Made by a program: the position numbers and the translations under genes. The notes below the pieces were generated by a model, which was not told where the DNA came from, searched no databases, and was given only the letters and a program-made list of their open reading frames with translations. Below are positions 1 through 7,702 of a DNA stretch of 8,179 nt, piece after piece; the first letter of the stretch is position 1, and each line of letters starts with the position of its first letter. This DNA comes from Caldilineaceae bacterium (GTDB lineage Bacteria; Chloroflexota; Anaerolineae; Caldilineales; Caldilineaceae), in the NCBI GenBank assembly GCA_012032975.1, contig JAAUPU010000091.1, forward strand, positions 1 through 8,179, in the 5' to 3' direction.

Positions 1-61
1 ATCAACTGGAGTCTACCTCTGCCAGACGCCTGGCCCGGCTCGCCAGATCACGGCTCATAGC

Positions 62-1443
62 CTACACGGCAGATATGGACGGAGCCTTGTGTACGGCTTG
101 ATCTGTCGGTTCAAAACCGATGGAGCCCAAATAGTCTTCCAACTCTGTTGCGGCGCGTTCGGCATAGGCGCCATAGCGATCAATCTTTTTTCGGATCCGC
201 TTGGGCAGGTCGGGGAGCAAGCCCATGTTTGCCTTCATCGGCTGAAAGTTTTTTGGCTCTGCATGGGTGACATAGTGCAGCAGGGCGCCACACATGGTTG
301 TCTGTGGCAGGTGCAACAACGGCTCACCGTGCAGTTTTCGCGAGAGGTTCATACCCGCGATCAGCCCACCCATCGCGCTACCCACATAGCCTTCGGTCCC
401 GGCGATCTGTCCGGCAAAGTAGAGATCCTCCGCGCGCGGAACTGTAGCGTCGGCTCTAGCAACGTCGGACTGTTGATGAACGTGTTGCGGTGCATTTGGC
501 CAAGACGCACGAACTCGGCATCTTCCAGGCCTGGAATCATTCGCAGCACCTCTGCCTGCTCACCCCACTTGATATTGGTCTGAAACCCGACCATGTTGTA
601 AAGCGTGCCAGCCACGTTGTCCTGGCGCAACTGAACCACCGCATGGGGACGACGCCCAGTGCGGGGATCGGTCAACCCAACCGGTCGCATAGGGCCGAAG
701 GCCAGCGCGTCGATTCCTCGGGAGGCGAGCACTTCAATCGGCATGCACCCCTCGAAGTAACGTTCCAGTTCGCTCTCGAACTCTTTCAATTGAGTCTTTG
801 GCGCCGCCTGTACGGCCGCAACAAATGCCTCGTACGCAGCTCGGTCCAGGGGACAGTTGACGTAGTCACCCTCTTCATCGCCCAAGTTGCTGTCCTTGTC
901 ATAGCGACTCTGGCGAAACGCAATCGACATGTCAATGCTCTCGGCCAACACAATTGGCGCCATCGCATCGTAGAAGTAGAGATGCTTCTGACCGGCCAAT
1001 GTTTGGATGGCGCGGGTTAGCTGATCGCTGGTCAATGGCCCCGTGGCGATGATGCTCGGACCATCTGGAATGGCTGTGACCTCTTCTCGGCGAACTTCAA
1101 TATTTGGGTGGTTCTGGATGCACTCGGTCACCTCGGCGGCAAAATCGTCCCGGCTGACGGCGAGCGCGCTGCCCGCTGGCAACGCATGGCGAAATGCCGT
1201 CGCGATGATCATGCTGCCCATCCGCAACATCTCATTCTTGAGCATACCCAAGGCTCTATCACTGAGCGTGCTGCCCATCGAATTGCTGCACACCAACTCC
1301 GCAAGCCTATCGCTGCCATGGGCTGGTGTGGACCGATGTGGTCGCATCTCGTAGAGTATGACATGATGGCCGCGATTGGCAGCCTGCCAGGCAGCCTCGG
1401 TGCCTGCCAAACCACCACCGATGATCGTGATCGTTTCGTCCAT
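62..1443 (-). CDS. trmFO: TrmFO, folate/FAD-dependent tRNA (uracil-54-C5)-methyltransferase, one frameshift
   Basis: TrmFO makes 5-methyluridine at U54 in the T-loop of tRNAs, using methylenetetrahydrofolate as carbon donor and reduced FAD; it is cytosolic. The N-terminus carries the FAD-binding [10 protein letters not shown] motif (residues 9-18). The family's two key cysteines are visible: Cys52 in ELVCSNS and Cys233 in YFEGCMPIE. The NTFINSP and LQFRAR blocks are also present. After LQFRAR the frame is lost at about 429/430, where one base is missing on the minus strand. In the next frame the family sequence resumes at once ([21 protein letters not shown], then [12 protein letters not shown] and [12 protein letters not shown]) to the TAG at 62-64. 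Restoring one base gives about 460 aa, normal or slightly long for TrmFO. I chose the ATG at 1443 ([11 protein letters not shown]) because GGAGGAG lies 9 nt upstream; in-frame ATG or TTG starts at 1461 and 1464 are possible. A tiny ORF begins 3 nt after the stop (ATG at 58-56) and ends at 2, perhaps the broken start of a next gene. The function is secure; whether the frameshift is biological is not. Confidence 0.93.
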
Positions 1444-1488
1444 ACGGACCATCTCCTCCATCAAATCTACATATAGAGCAAGTAGGCC

Positions 1489-1517
1489 ATTCTAGCCCAG
1501 CCATCGGCTGGGGTCAA
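1489..1517 (-). promoter_or_regulatory. Sigma70-type promoter of trmFO
   Basis: Read on the minus strand, TTGACC (1517-1512) and TAGAAT (1494-1489) each match the -35 and -10 consensus at 5 of 6 positions and are separated by exactly 17 nt. A start near 1482 would leave a leader of about 40 nt before the chosen ATG. The spacer is almost entirely a 7-bp inverted repeat (CCCAGCC, 3-nt gap, GGCTGGG, 1496-1512), which could be an operator. This is inferred from consensus matching and position only. Confidence 0.6.
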
Positions 1518-1535
1518 AGATTTTGGTCGTCTACC

Positions 1536-1807
1536 CAGCAATTCTCATTCTGAAAAATCTGATGACAGGAGGCGTGAAATGTGCAAAGGGGCCATTTGAG
1601 CCACAACCACCGAAGCCACTGGAAAAGAACTAGCAGCGGCACTCTGGGATTTCATGTGGTCGGCGATGTGCGACATCGGATGAATCCGGCGGCTGCGACA
1701 TCGTCTTTGACCATTGGGATGCCCTCTTCGCTTTCGTGCTGGACGGACTCGAATTGAGCATCCCACCGCGGTAATCTTGAACAGCCATCTCAGAATGAGA
1801 ATGGCTG
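1536..1807. repeat. Non-coding block bracketed by an 18-bp inverted repeat
   Basis: CAGCAATTCTCATTCTGA (1536-1553) reappears in inverted orientation at 1790-1807 with a single mismatch (17/18). The right copy is also half of its own hairpin: CAGCCAT CTCA, loop GAA, TGAG, bulged A, ATGGCTG (1782-1807). Inside the block are a perfect 6-bp hairpin CGATGT-GCG-ACATCG (1664-1678) and a direct repeat TGCGACATCG at 1669-1678 and 1694-1703. I see no plausible gene here. The layout resembles a small non-autonomous element (MITE-like), but I see no target-site duplication at either edge. It may equally be a chance or regulatory repeat between trmFO and the tRNA. Confidence 0.4.
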
Positions 1808-1824
1808 CGATTGCCCCAGTGCAT

Positions 1825-1853
1825 TTGACAGGAGCAGGAGAAAATGATACGCT
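1825..1853 (+). promoter_or_regulatory. Promoter of tRNA-Asp
   Basis: A perfect TTGACA (1825-1830) is followed after 17 nt by TACGCT (1848-1853), a weak -10 matching 3 of 6 positions. The tRNA begins 22 nt downstream, so a start near 1860 would give a short 5' leader, as is usual for tRNA genes. The ideal -35, spacing and position support the call despite the poor -10. Confidence 0.5.
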
Positions 1854-1875
1854 ACGAAGCAGTGTCACAAAGCAT

Positions 1876-1952
<77 letters not shown>

Positions 1953-1973
1953 TAGCATATCGTTTTTGGACAT

Positions 1974-2010
1974 CAAAGAACTCTCGGAAACGGGAGTTCT
2001 TTGTGTTTAG
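1974..2010 (+). terminator. Intrinsic terminator after tRNA-Asp
   Basis: CAAAGAACTC (1974-1983) and GAGTTCTTTG (1994-2003) form a perfect 10-bp stem, extendable by two inner pairs to leave a GGAAAC loop. The stem begins 22 nt after the tRNA CCA. The downstream tail (TGTTTAG) is only moderately T-rich, but the stem's own 3' arm ends in CTTTG. The arms are also A-rich on the 5' side, so the hairpin could serve leftward transcription as well. Confidence 0.6.
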
Positions 2011-2186
2011 CGAACTTGATTTGGATTGCGATGTCGATTGGCCAACCCGCCCTGTCGTGCCCAAACGGACGTCACTTTGGGAGCGGTGATCACCATCTCC
2101 CTCCACAAACAGCAATTGACGTGACGGTGTCTTGCCGCCACCACGATGATTTTGCCCAGGCCGTTTGGAGGAAACCTAGGGCTGTC

Positions 2187-2552
2187 ATGACGAAGCGAAC
2201 AACGGTGTGTCTTGAGCGGGAACTGCATCAGGCTCTGCGTTTGACGGCAGCCGTTACCGACCGGTCGCTATCGCTCGCAATCAATGAGGTGATACGGGAC
2301 CATTTGCCGGCTGAAGCGCGAGCTTCATTGTGCCTACCCCTGCTGCTTGGGTTACAATGGCCGGGTTTCGACAGGCTGCACCATAAGGCTGGACCGTGCG
2401 GCGCCACCAACCAAATCGGTTGTCGGCTCCGCATATTTTTTGGCTTGCGGTGCAGCGCTTTGTCGGGTATAGGCCCTGTCTACTACAGATCTCGTTCCCC
2501 GAACTCTGTATTCAAACCGCGGGCGATGACTTGCCCTGCATTCCCCCGGTAG
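2187..2552 (+). pseudogene. Truncated ribbon-helix-helix (CopG/antitoxin-like) remnant
   Basis: From the ATG at 2187 the first roughly 47 residues read as a ribbon-helix-helix DNA-binding module: beta-strand KRTTVCLE, helix ELHQALRLTAAVTD, then SLSLAINEVIRDHL. The pattern matches small antitoxins of the type 'KRTTVYLD.ELH.ALRLKAAETDRS'. In that family the chain normally continues with an acidic tail that neutralises a RelE/ParE-type toxin. Here, after about residue 47, it runs into unrelated Cys/Pro/Leu-rich sequence to the stop at 2550-2552, and no toxin gene follows. This is best read as a decayed or truncated orphan antitoxin; only 2187-2327 looks like the original gene. GGAGG lies 15 nt upstream (2167-2171), in the loop of a small GTTT/AAAC hairpin. 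If expressed it might still bind DNA, but that is unproven. Confidence 0.45.
2445..2473 (+). promoter_or_regulatory. Weak candidate promoter for the beta-helix gene
   Basis: TTGCGG (2445-2450), a 17-nt spacer and TATAGG (2468-2473) form a modest sigma70-like pair about 175 nt upstream of the next start codon. Nothing closer to the gene looks better. Apart from this, the RHH remnant and the palindrome GGTGATCACC at 2085-2094, I see nothing in 2011-2638. Confidence 0.22.
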
Positions 2553-2650
2553 TGGCGGATACTCTGGGCAACATCTTCGGGTGGTCCGGATACCAACGCG
2601 ATTTCAGTCGCCTGCCAACATGAAAGATGACCATGTCTGGAGGTCGAATG

Positions 2651-4818
2651 ATGAAAATACGTGCTTTCTTTACATTGATCTGTCTCCTCGGAATCGGGCT
2701 GGCAGATTTCCTATTGGCTGCCAAAGAGTCAGCCTATGCGGAGCCAACCGCGAACCTCATCGCGCATTGGCGTTTTGGTGAAGGCAACGGCGCCTTCATC
2801 GCGGATAGCTCTGGCAATGGGTATCACGGCACCGCGGTCAATTCCTCCTGGACTGGCGCGGCTGACGCTTCCCCCCCTCGATCCGCATGCGCTTGCGTTG
2901 AATGGCAGCAGCAGCTACGTCGATACCGCTGACTTTGACATCAACGACGATTTCGCCATCAGCGCCTGGATCAAGCCCAACCGCACGGACGCCGAAGCCA
3001 TCCTGATGAAGCATACGGCCGGCGGCGGCAATCTCATCATGCTGGGTCTCTACAGTGGGAAATATTTCTTCAGGATCCGAGACAAATCGTTCTACGGCCC
3101 GTATGCCCACACTGGGGAATGGATTCATGTCGCGCTTACGGCGTTTAAGGAAGTTGCAGGCCCGAGCAAGATCGAACACGTCTCCTTATATTTGAATGGT
3201 GAGTTCATCGAGCAACAGAGCATGCTCACCGAAGTGGGAGATGTCAGCGGCGGCAAAGCCTGGACCATCGGCCAGGATTGGGACGGCAACACGCGAACCG
3301 ACTTCTTCGACGGCGCCATCGACGATGTGCGCATTTACGACGGAGCGCTGCTGCCCTCGGAGATCAAAGCACTCTCCGCGGGTCATAGGGCCACGTGCAG
3401 ACTCTCTCCCGGCACGGAACCCGACCTGAATTATGCTGCCGGCTCGGGCGTCTGCGATGAAGTCATCCTGGCAGCGGGCACATACGCCGCCGGCAACATC
3501 ACCCCCAACAACGATCTTCTGGTCAGAGGCAACCAGGCAAGCGATACCTTTGTCAACATAACGGATACGGCAAGCAAACGCTTCATGGACAATCTACACC
3601 ACGCCATTACGCTGCAGAAGATGACAATTCGCAACGGAAATATCTCCGGTGGCGGCTTTGGTGGCGCGATCTACAACCGGGCGACAATGAGCTTGGAGGA
3701 TCTGGTCCTTACGAACAACACCAGCAGCGGCGAAGGCGGCGCTGTCTACAACTCTGGCTCCATCACGCTCAGCAACGTTCTGATCCATGACAATACCGGC
3801 TCGGCCGGGGGTGGATTCGCCAATGCATCCATGGGCCAGGCCATCCTGAACAGCGTGCATATTTGGAACAATAACGGCAGCGGTGGCGGTGGAATTCTCA
3901 ACACCAACGCGCTCACCATCACCGATTCGTTGATTGAGAAAAACAAGACCGCCAACAGCGGGGGCGGCATCTTGAATTACGGCACGCTCTTGCTGGTAGA
4001 CAGCGAGGTCAGCGGCAACGAAGCCAACGGGCAAGGGGGTGGCCTCTATAACGATGATTTCAGCATTTTTGTGGGCACAGCAACGGTCCGTGGGTCGCTG
4101 ATCTACAGTAACAGCGCCACTGGTTCTGGTGGCGGCATCACCAACGCTGGCGTCCTCGCACTCGACCAATCCACGATCTCGGGCAATCGCGCCCAGAACC
4201 ACGGCGGCGGGATCGACAACAGCCAATTGGCGCTAAGGATCGACATCGACAGATCCACCATCTCCAACAATCAGGCGGGAGGAGAGGGCGCTGGCCTCAG
4301 CAACGCAGCAGAGGCCAGCCTGACCAATAGCACCGTCAGCGGCAACCATCGCACCAGTCCGGGCGATGGCGCAGGCATCTATTCCACGGCCCCCATGAGT
4401 TTGACGCACGTCACGATCACCGACAACATCGGCACGGCATCCGGTTCAACCAATGCCCTCCTGACCTTTGGCGGCACGCTGAACGCGTACAATACGCTTG
4501 TGGTCGACAACGGCAGTGGCAGCGCAACTGCGCGATGAACAGCACGAGCGTTACGCAGGCCGGCAGCCTGAGCGACGACAGCAGTTGCACAGGGTTTGGC
4601 GAGGCAGAATCCGCCGTGGTCATGCCTTTTGGCCGACAATGGAGGGCCGACCCACACCCACGCGCTGCCCCCCGAACAGCCCAGCCCAAAACGCAGGCAG
4701 CGCGATCCACTGTGAAACCTTCGATCAGCGGGGGGAGGTTCGAGGTAGCGTTTGTGATGTGGGCGCGGTGGAGTTTATGGGGTTGAGTCAGTTGTTCATA
4801 CCGTATGTGGTGAAATAA
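2651..4818 (+). CDS. Secreted LamG + parallel beta-helix surface protein with choice-of-anchor Q domain (four frameshifts)
   Basis: The start at 2651 (MKIRAFF) has GGAGG 7 nt upstream; a second ATG abuts it at 2648. Residues 1-30 are a Sec signal peptide with a cleavage site after AYA. Residues ~34-241 form a LamG/concanavalin-like domain (IAHWRFGEG, ADSSGNGYHG, YVDTADFDI, FAISAWIKP, IDDVRIYDGAL), a fold often binding carbohydrate. Residues ~265-640 form a right-handed beta-helix with about ten GGG[I/L]xN-type rungs, the kind found in adhesins and polysaccharide-active proteins; no catalytic residues can be assigned. The end carries NCAMNSTSV, LADNGGPTHTHAL and DQRGEVRGSVCDVGAVEF, the choice-of-anchor Q pattern, then the tail GLSQLFIPYVVK. 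The frame breaks at the C7 run 2871-2877 (one C too many), ~4521-4526 (one base missing), T4 at 4627-4630 (one extra) and C6 at 4668-4673 (one extra). Corrected length is about 721 aa. Exported cell-surface structural or adhesive protein; substrate unknown. Confidence 0.85.
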
Positions 4819-5247
4819 TCTGTTTGGTCGGGAATGTTGGCACAGCCAGCGTCGGTCGCATCGCTCTCCGCCTGGCAATGCGCGAAGATGTGTGCGCCCC
4901 GCGTTTGGTCCACCGCCTTGGCGCGGCTGACCACGCTGGTGGAGATGCCCAGGTGCTCACGCTGCATGCCGTGACGACAACAACAAAACGAGCCCGAATC
5001 CTGATTCGATTTTGCGTTTCATGAATCGGTTATCTTGCTCTACAATGGTGTTTCTGTGGCGGCTCAGTCTGAGTTTTCACGGTTTGGAAAGTAGCTCTGC
5101 CGCTTCCGTTCGCGCATGGCGCCAATGTACGTTGAAACCCATCGATCTGAAATCGGTCTTGCGTTACCTGAGTTCTTGACTTCTTGCATCAGACCCCCAG
5201 ATTTCGATCAAATCAACCACGTACCCATTATCAAAGGAGACCACATC
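4819..5247. other. Non-coding gap between beta-helix gene and lipoprotein gene
   Basis: No gene is convincing in this 429-bp stretch. It contains a small CGAAT-CCTG-ATTCG hairpin followed by ATTTT (4995-5012), a weak terminator candidate about 180 bp after the beta-helix stop. It also holds a near-palindrome CTCAG-T-CTGAG followed by TTTT (5063-5077) and a GATTT/AAATC hairpin (5200-5214). A minus-strand reading at about 4820-4970 is open and has fair composition, but I do not recognise it. Confidence 0.5.
5018..5046 (+). promoter_or_regulatory. Candidate promoter for the lipoprotein gene
   Basis: TTCATG (5018-5023, 3 of 6) and TACAAT (5041-5046, 5 of 6) are separated by 17 nt. A start near 5053 would give a leader of about 195 nt. 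A TTGACT at 5176-5181 is a better -35 but has no usable -10 at the right distance. The call rests on the -10 alone. Confidence 0.3.
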
Positions 5248-6561
5248 ATGGATCGATTCTCAAAGCGCTTGTGGGCTATCGTGCTGCCCGTCGTGGTGCT
5301 GGCCCTTGCGGCCTGCGGCTCATCCGCGCCGGCGGCCACACCGACCCCGGCAGGGCCACCGCCCGAAGCAGTCGAGAATGCCGCAGAGTTGAGCGGCGTG
5401 ACGGTGACCGGCGAACAGATCGTCGGCGAACTTATCGACGAGTTGTATCCAGTCTTCGACACCGTTTCGCCCGACGGCGCGCACCTGGTCTGGCTCAAAC
5501 CAGAGAGCCGCAACACGGCTACCCAGATCTGCATCTTCACCTTCGAAAGTGCGGAGAGCAGTTGTTACGACCTGCCCGATGAATTTGACGGCGCGCCCTA
5601 TCAGTTGATCTGGTCGCCAGACAGCGCGTACATTGCCTTCACGGAAGATGTGGTGCAGGTCGGCAATGAGGCGGACATCTGGGTGATGAACGCTGGCGAT
5701 GGCAGCGTCACCAACCGCACCAACGACGACCAATACGGCAGCTTCCAGTTGCTGGAACCGGGCAGCTATACCCTCGACTATGTGCCCACATTCAACCAGG
5801 CCGACGGCCTGATCTACTTTCTGCGCATGGTCACAGAGGGCGACGAACAGTTTACCAGTGCCATCTACCGCGTGGCGCCCGATGGCGGTGACGCTGAGCT
5901 GGTGCGCTCGCTCAGCGATGACCTGCCGGGCAAGATTGCCTGGTATGATAGCGCGTCGATCTATCTGGATGGCGTGACGTCCATCTCGCCCGATGGCAGC
6001 CAGTTGGCCCTGATCCTGTTTGAACGCAGCCCCACCTTTGAGCCAGAACCCAGTGGACTCTATTTGGTAGACCTGAACGATACGGCCGCACCGGTGCAGG
6101 AGTTGCTGCGCGTCGAGGCGTACCAGAGCGCACTTCCGTCGTTCCAGATTTCACCGGCCACACCCATGGGTCTCTCCTGGACGGGCGACGGTGCTGGCAT
6201 TGTGACCATCGGCCAGAGTCTGGACTCGCATTCGCAAATGCGCATCTTCTACTACATCGATGTGGCAAGCGGCGACGTTACCCCGATCGTGGACTTTTCA
6301 GAGGTGGAATCACTCGACGAGTTGAACGCGGACGATCCTGTGTCCGGTCTGCCGCTGCGCTACTACTCACCGCTGACCGCGTCCATCTCCCCCGCTGGCG
6401 ACAAGCTGCTCATGTACAATGACCTGGGCTACCTGGCCGGCATCCTCACGGCCGCGCTGCCGCCGACCCCCGGACTTCCCATCCCGACGTTCCAAAGCGC
6501 CACGGTCGGCCTGCCGCAGAATGCCACCGCCAGCCGCGCCAGCATGGCAAGACAGTCATGA
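5248..6561 (+). CDS. TolB-like beta-propeller (PD40) lipoprotein
   Basis: The start is the ATG at 5248: AAAGGAG lies 8 nt upstream and the product opens with a classic lipoprotein signal. Residues 2-7 are polar/basic, 8-20 hydrophobic, and the lipobox is LAAC with Cys23. An open frame continues upstream to 5116, but that extension has no leader character. After Cys23 comes an Ala/Pro/Thr-rich linker (about 25-40) that would hold the domain off the membrane. The body carries PD40/WD40-like blades: SPDG at 74, SPDS at 123 followed by DIWVMNAGDG from 143, SPDGSQLAL from 247, YYIDVASGDVTPI, and SPAGDKLL from 381. These are typical of the TolB C-terminal propeller, a protein- or ligand-binding platform; no catalytic site is seen. 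Length is 437 aa and the frame is intact, unlike the upstream gene. The C-terminus (ATASRASMARQS) is not blade-like. Localisation is confident; the partner is unknown. Confidence 0.85.
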   Translation: MDRFSKRLWAIVLPVVVLALAACGSSAPAATPTPAGPPPEAVENAAELSGVTVTGEQIVGELIDELYPVFDTVSPDGAHLVWLKPESRNTATQICIFTFESAESSCYDLPDEFDGAPYQLIWSPDSAYIAFTEDVVQVGNEADIWVMNAGDGSVTNRTNDDQYGSFQLLEPGSYTLDYVPTFNQADGLIYFLRMVTEGDEQFTSAIYRVAPDGGDAELVRSLSDDLPGKIAWYDSASIYLDGVTSISPDGSQLALILFERSPTFEPEPSGLYLVDLNDTAAPVQELLRVEAYQSALPSFQISPATPMGLSWTGDGAGIVTIGQSLDSHSQMRIFYYIDVASGDVTPIVDFSEVESLDELNADDPVSGLPLRYYSPLTASISPAGDKLLMYNDLGYLAGILTAALPPTPGLPIPTFQSATVGLPQNATASRASMARQS

Positions 6562-6672
6562 ATACAGTCGTCTTTCAGGTCGAAGAGTAGCCAGAGAGGG
6601 TCTCCCATCCAATCGGCCCTGGCCAAACGGCTGGGGGTCCAGTCAGAAGCAAGCAAGAGCGAGGAGCGATCG

Positions 6673-7605
6673 ATGACGATTGAAATCGAACGAAATGCCG
6701 GTGGCGTGCCGGTGCGGGCACTGGGCAAGACCGGGTTGAAGGTCTCGATCATCGGTCTCGGCGGCGGTCACTTCGTCCGGCCTCATCTGGACGAACAGGG
6801 ATCGGCGAATCTGGTCCATGCCGCGATCGATGCTGGCATGACCTTTATGGATACGGCGTGGGAGTATCACGACGGCGAATCCGAGCGTCGTATGGGCATT
6901 GCGCTCAAGGGTCGCCGAGAGCAGGTGACGCTGATGACCAAAGTCTGTGCGCGCGACCAGAAGACCGCGGAGGCGCAACTGCACGAAAGCCTGCAACGGC
7001 TCCAGACCGACGTGATCGACATCTGGCAGTTTCACGAGGTCAACTATGACAACGACCCGGAATGGATTTTCCGAGCCGATGGCGCGATCGAAGCGGCGCT
7101 GGCCGCCAGGCAAGCGGGCAAAATTCGCTTCATCGGTTTCACTGGGCACAAGAGTCCCCATATCCTGAATGCCATGCTGGCCTTGGATTTCGACTGGGAC
7201 ACCTGCCAGTTGCCCATCAACGTGATGGATGCCCATTACCGCAGCTTTCAGCGCGAGGTCGTGCCCGAGTTGGAAGCGCGACAGATCGGCGTGATCGGCA
7301 TGAAGAGCCTAGGCGGTGGGGGCCAGATGATCACCCAGGCTGGGCTAACGGCCGAAGAGTGCCGCCGCTACTCTTTATCGCTGCCCATCAGCACCCTGGT
7401 CTGCGGCATCGAGTCGATGGAAAACTTGGAACAGGATATCGCCATTGCTCGCGCCTTCACACCGATGCCCGATTCTGCTAAACAGGAACTCCTGGATCGC
7501 GTCTACGAGCAGGCGTCCGATGGCCGCCACGAGTGGTTCAAGAGCACGCAACACTTCGATTCACAATTTCACCGGGACCAACATGGATTTCCGCCAAAAG
7601 GGTAG
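6673..7605 (+). CDS. Aldo/keto reductase family oxidoreductase
   Basis: A 310-aa protein of the aldo/keto reductase superfamily, a cytosolic TIM barrel that reduces carbonyls with NADPH. Family landmarks run in order: RALGKTGLKVSIIGLGGG (15-32), then the catalytic tetrad Asp60 and Tyr65 (FMDTAWEYHDGESE), Lys90 (LMTKV) and His121 (WQFHEV), followed by KIRFIGFTGH and GVIGMKSLGGGG. The late STLVCGIESMENLEQDI block corresponds to the cofactor-binding region. The intact tetrad argues for an active enzyme; the substrate cannot be read from sequence. The C-terminus is polar and His-rich (TQHFDSQFHRDQHGF). GAGGAG at 6661-6666 sits 6 nt before the ATG. The gene begins 111 bp after the lipoprotein stop with no clear terminator between, so co-transcription is plausible. 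The frame is intact throughout. Confidence 0.93.
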   Translation: MTIEIERNAGGVPVRALGKTGLKVSIIGLGGGHFVRPHLDEQGSANLVHAAIDAGMTFMDTAWEYHDGESERRMGIALKGRREQVTLMTKVCARDQKTAEAQLHESLQRLQTDVIDIWQFHEVNYDNDPEWIFRADGAIEAALAARQAGKIRFIGFTGHKSPHILNAMLALDFDWDTCQLPINVMDAHYRSFQREVVPELEARQIGVIGMKSLGGGGQMITQAGLTAEECRRYSLSLPISTLVCGIESMENLEQDIAIARAFTPMPDSAKQELLDRVYEQASDGRHEWFKSTQHFDSQFHRDQHGFPPKG

Positions 7606-7646
7606 CGGAGTTCCAAGCAACTTGATGAGTTGATCCGCGCCTGTCT

Positions 7647-7694
7647 GCACCGACAATTTTGTGCGCCGACAATCTTCTGCGCCGATAATCCATG
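7647..7694. repeat. Three tandem 16-bp repeats
   Basis: Three consecutive units of exactly 16 bp start at 7647, 7663 and 7679, with core GCGCCGACAATCTT. Units 1 and 2 match at 13 of 16 positions; units 2 and 3 at 11 of 16. They lie in the gap after the reductase gene, upstream of the hairpin and the permease promoter. They could be iterated binding sites or slippage products; there is no spacer structure of the CRISPR kind. Confidence 0.6.
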
Positions 7695-7702
7695 ACGTGA
7701 CC

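Noticed and set aside
490..1020. 176-aa plus-strand ORF opposite trmFO
   Set aside because: It is a shadow of trmFO, whose frame carries all the family motifs; the opposite strand shows none.
3594..4226. 210-aa minus-strand ORF opposite the beta-helix gene
   Set aside because: Its low-complexity Ala/Val/Asp-rich content mirrors the Gly/Asn-rich repeats on the coding strand.
2736..4538. Treating the 600-aa open frame as the complete gene
   Set aside because: It lacks a start signal and leader at its own 5' end. The signal peptide and first LamG strands are in the preceding frame, and the anchor domain is in the following frames.
4824..5024. Small plus-strand ORF, and an open minus-strand reading, after the beta-helix gene
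   Set aside because: There is no ribosome-binding site and no recognisable domain in either direction.
7647..7694. CRISPR array
   Set aside because: The units are contiguous 16-mers with no spacers, and no cas gene is present.
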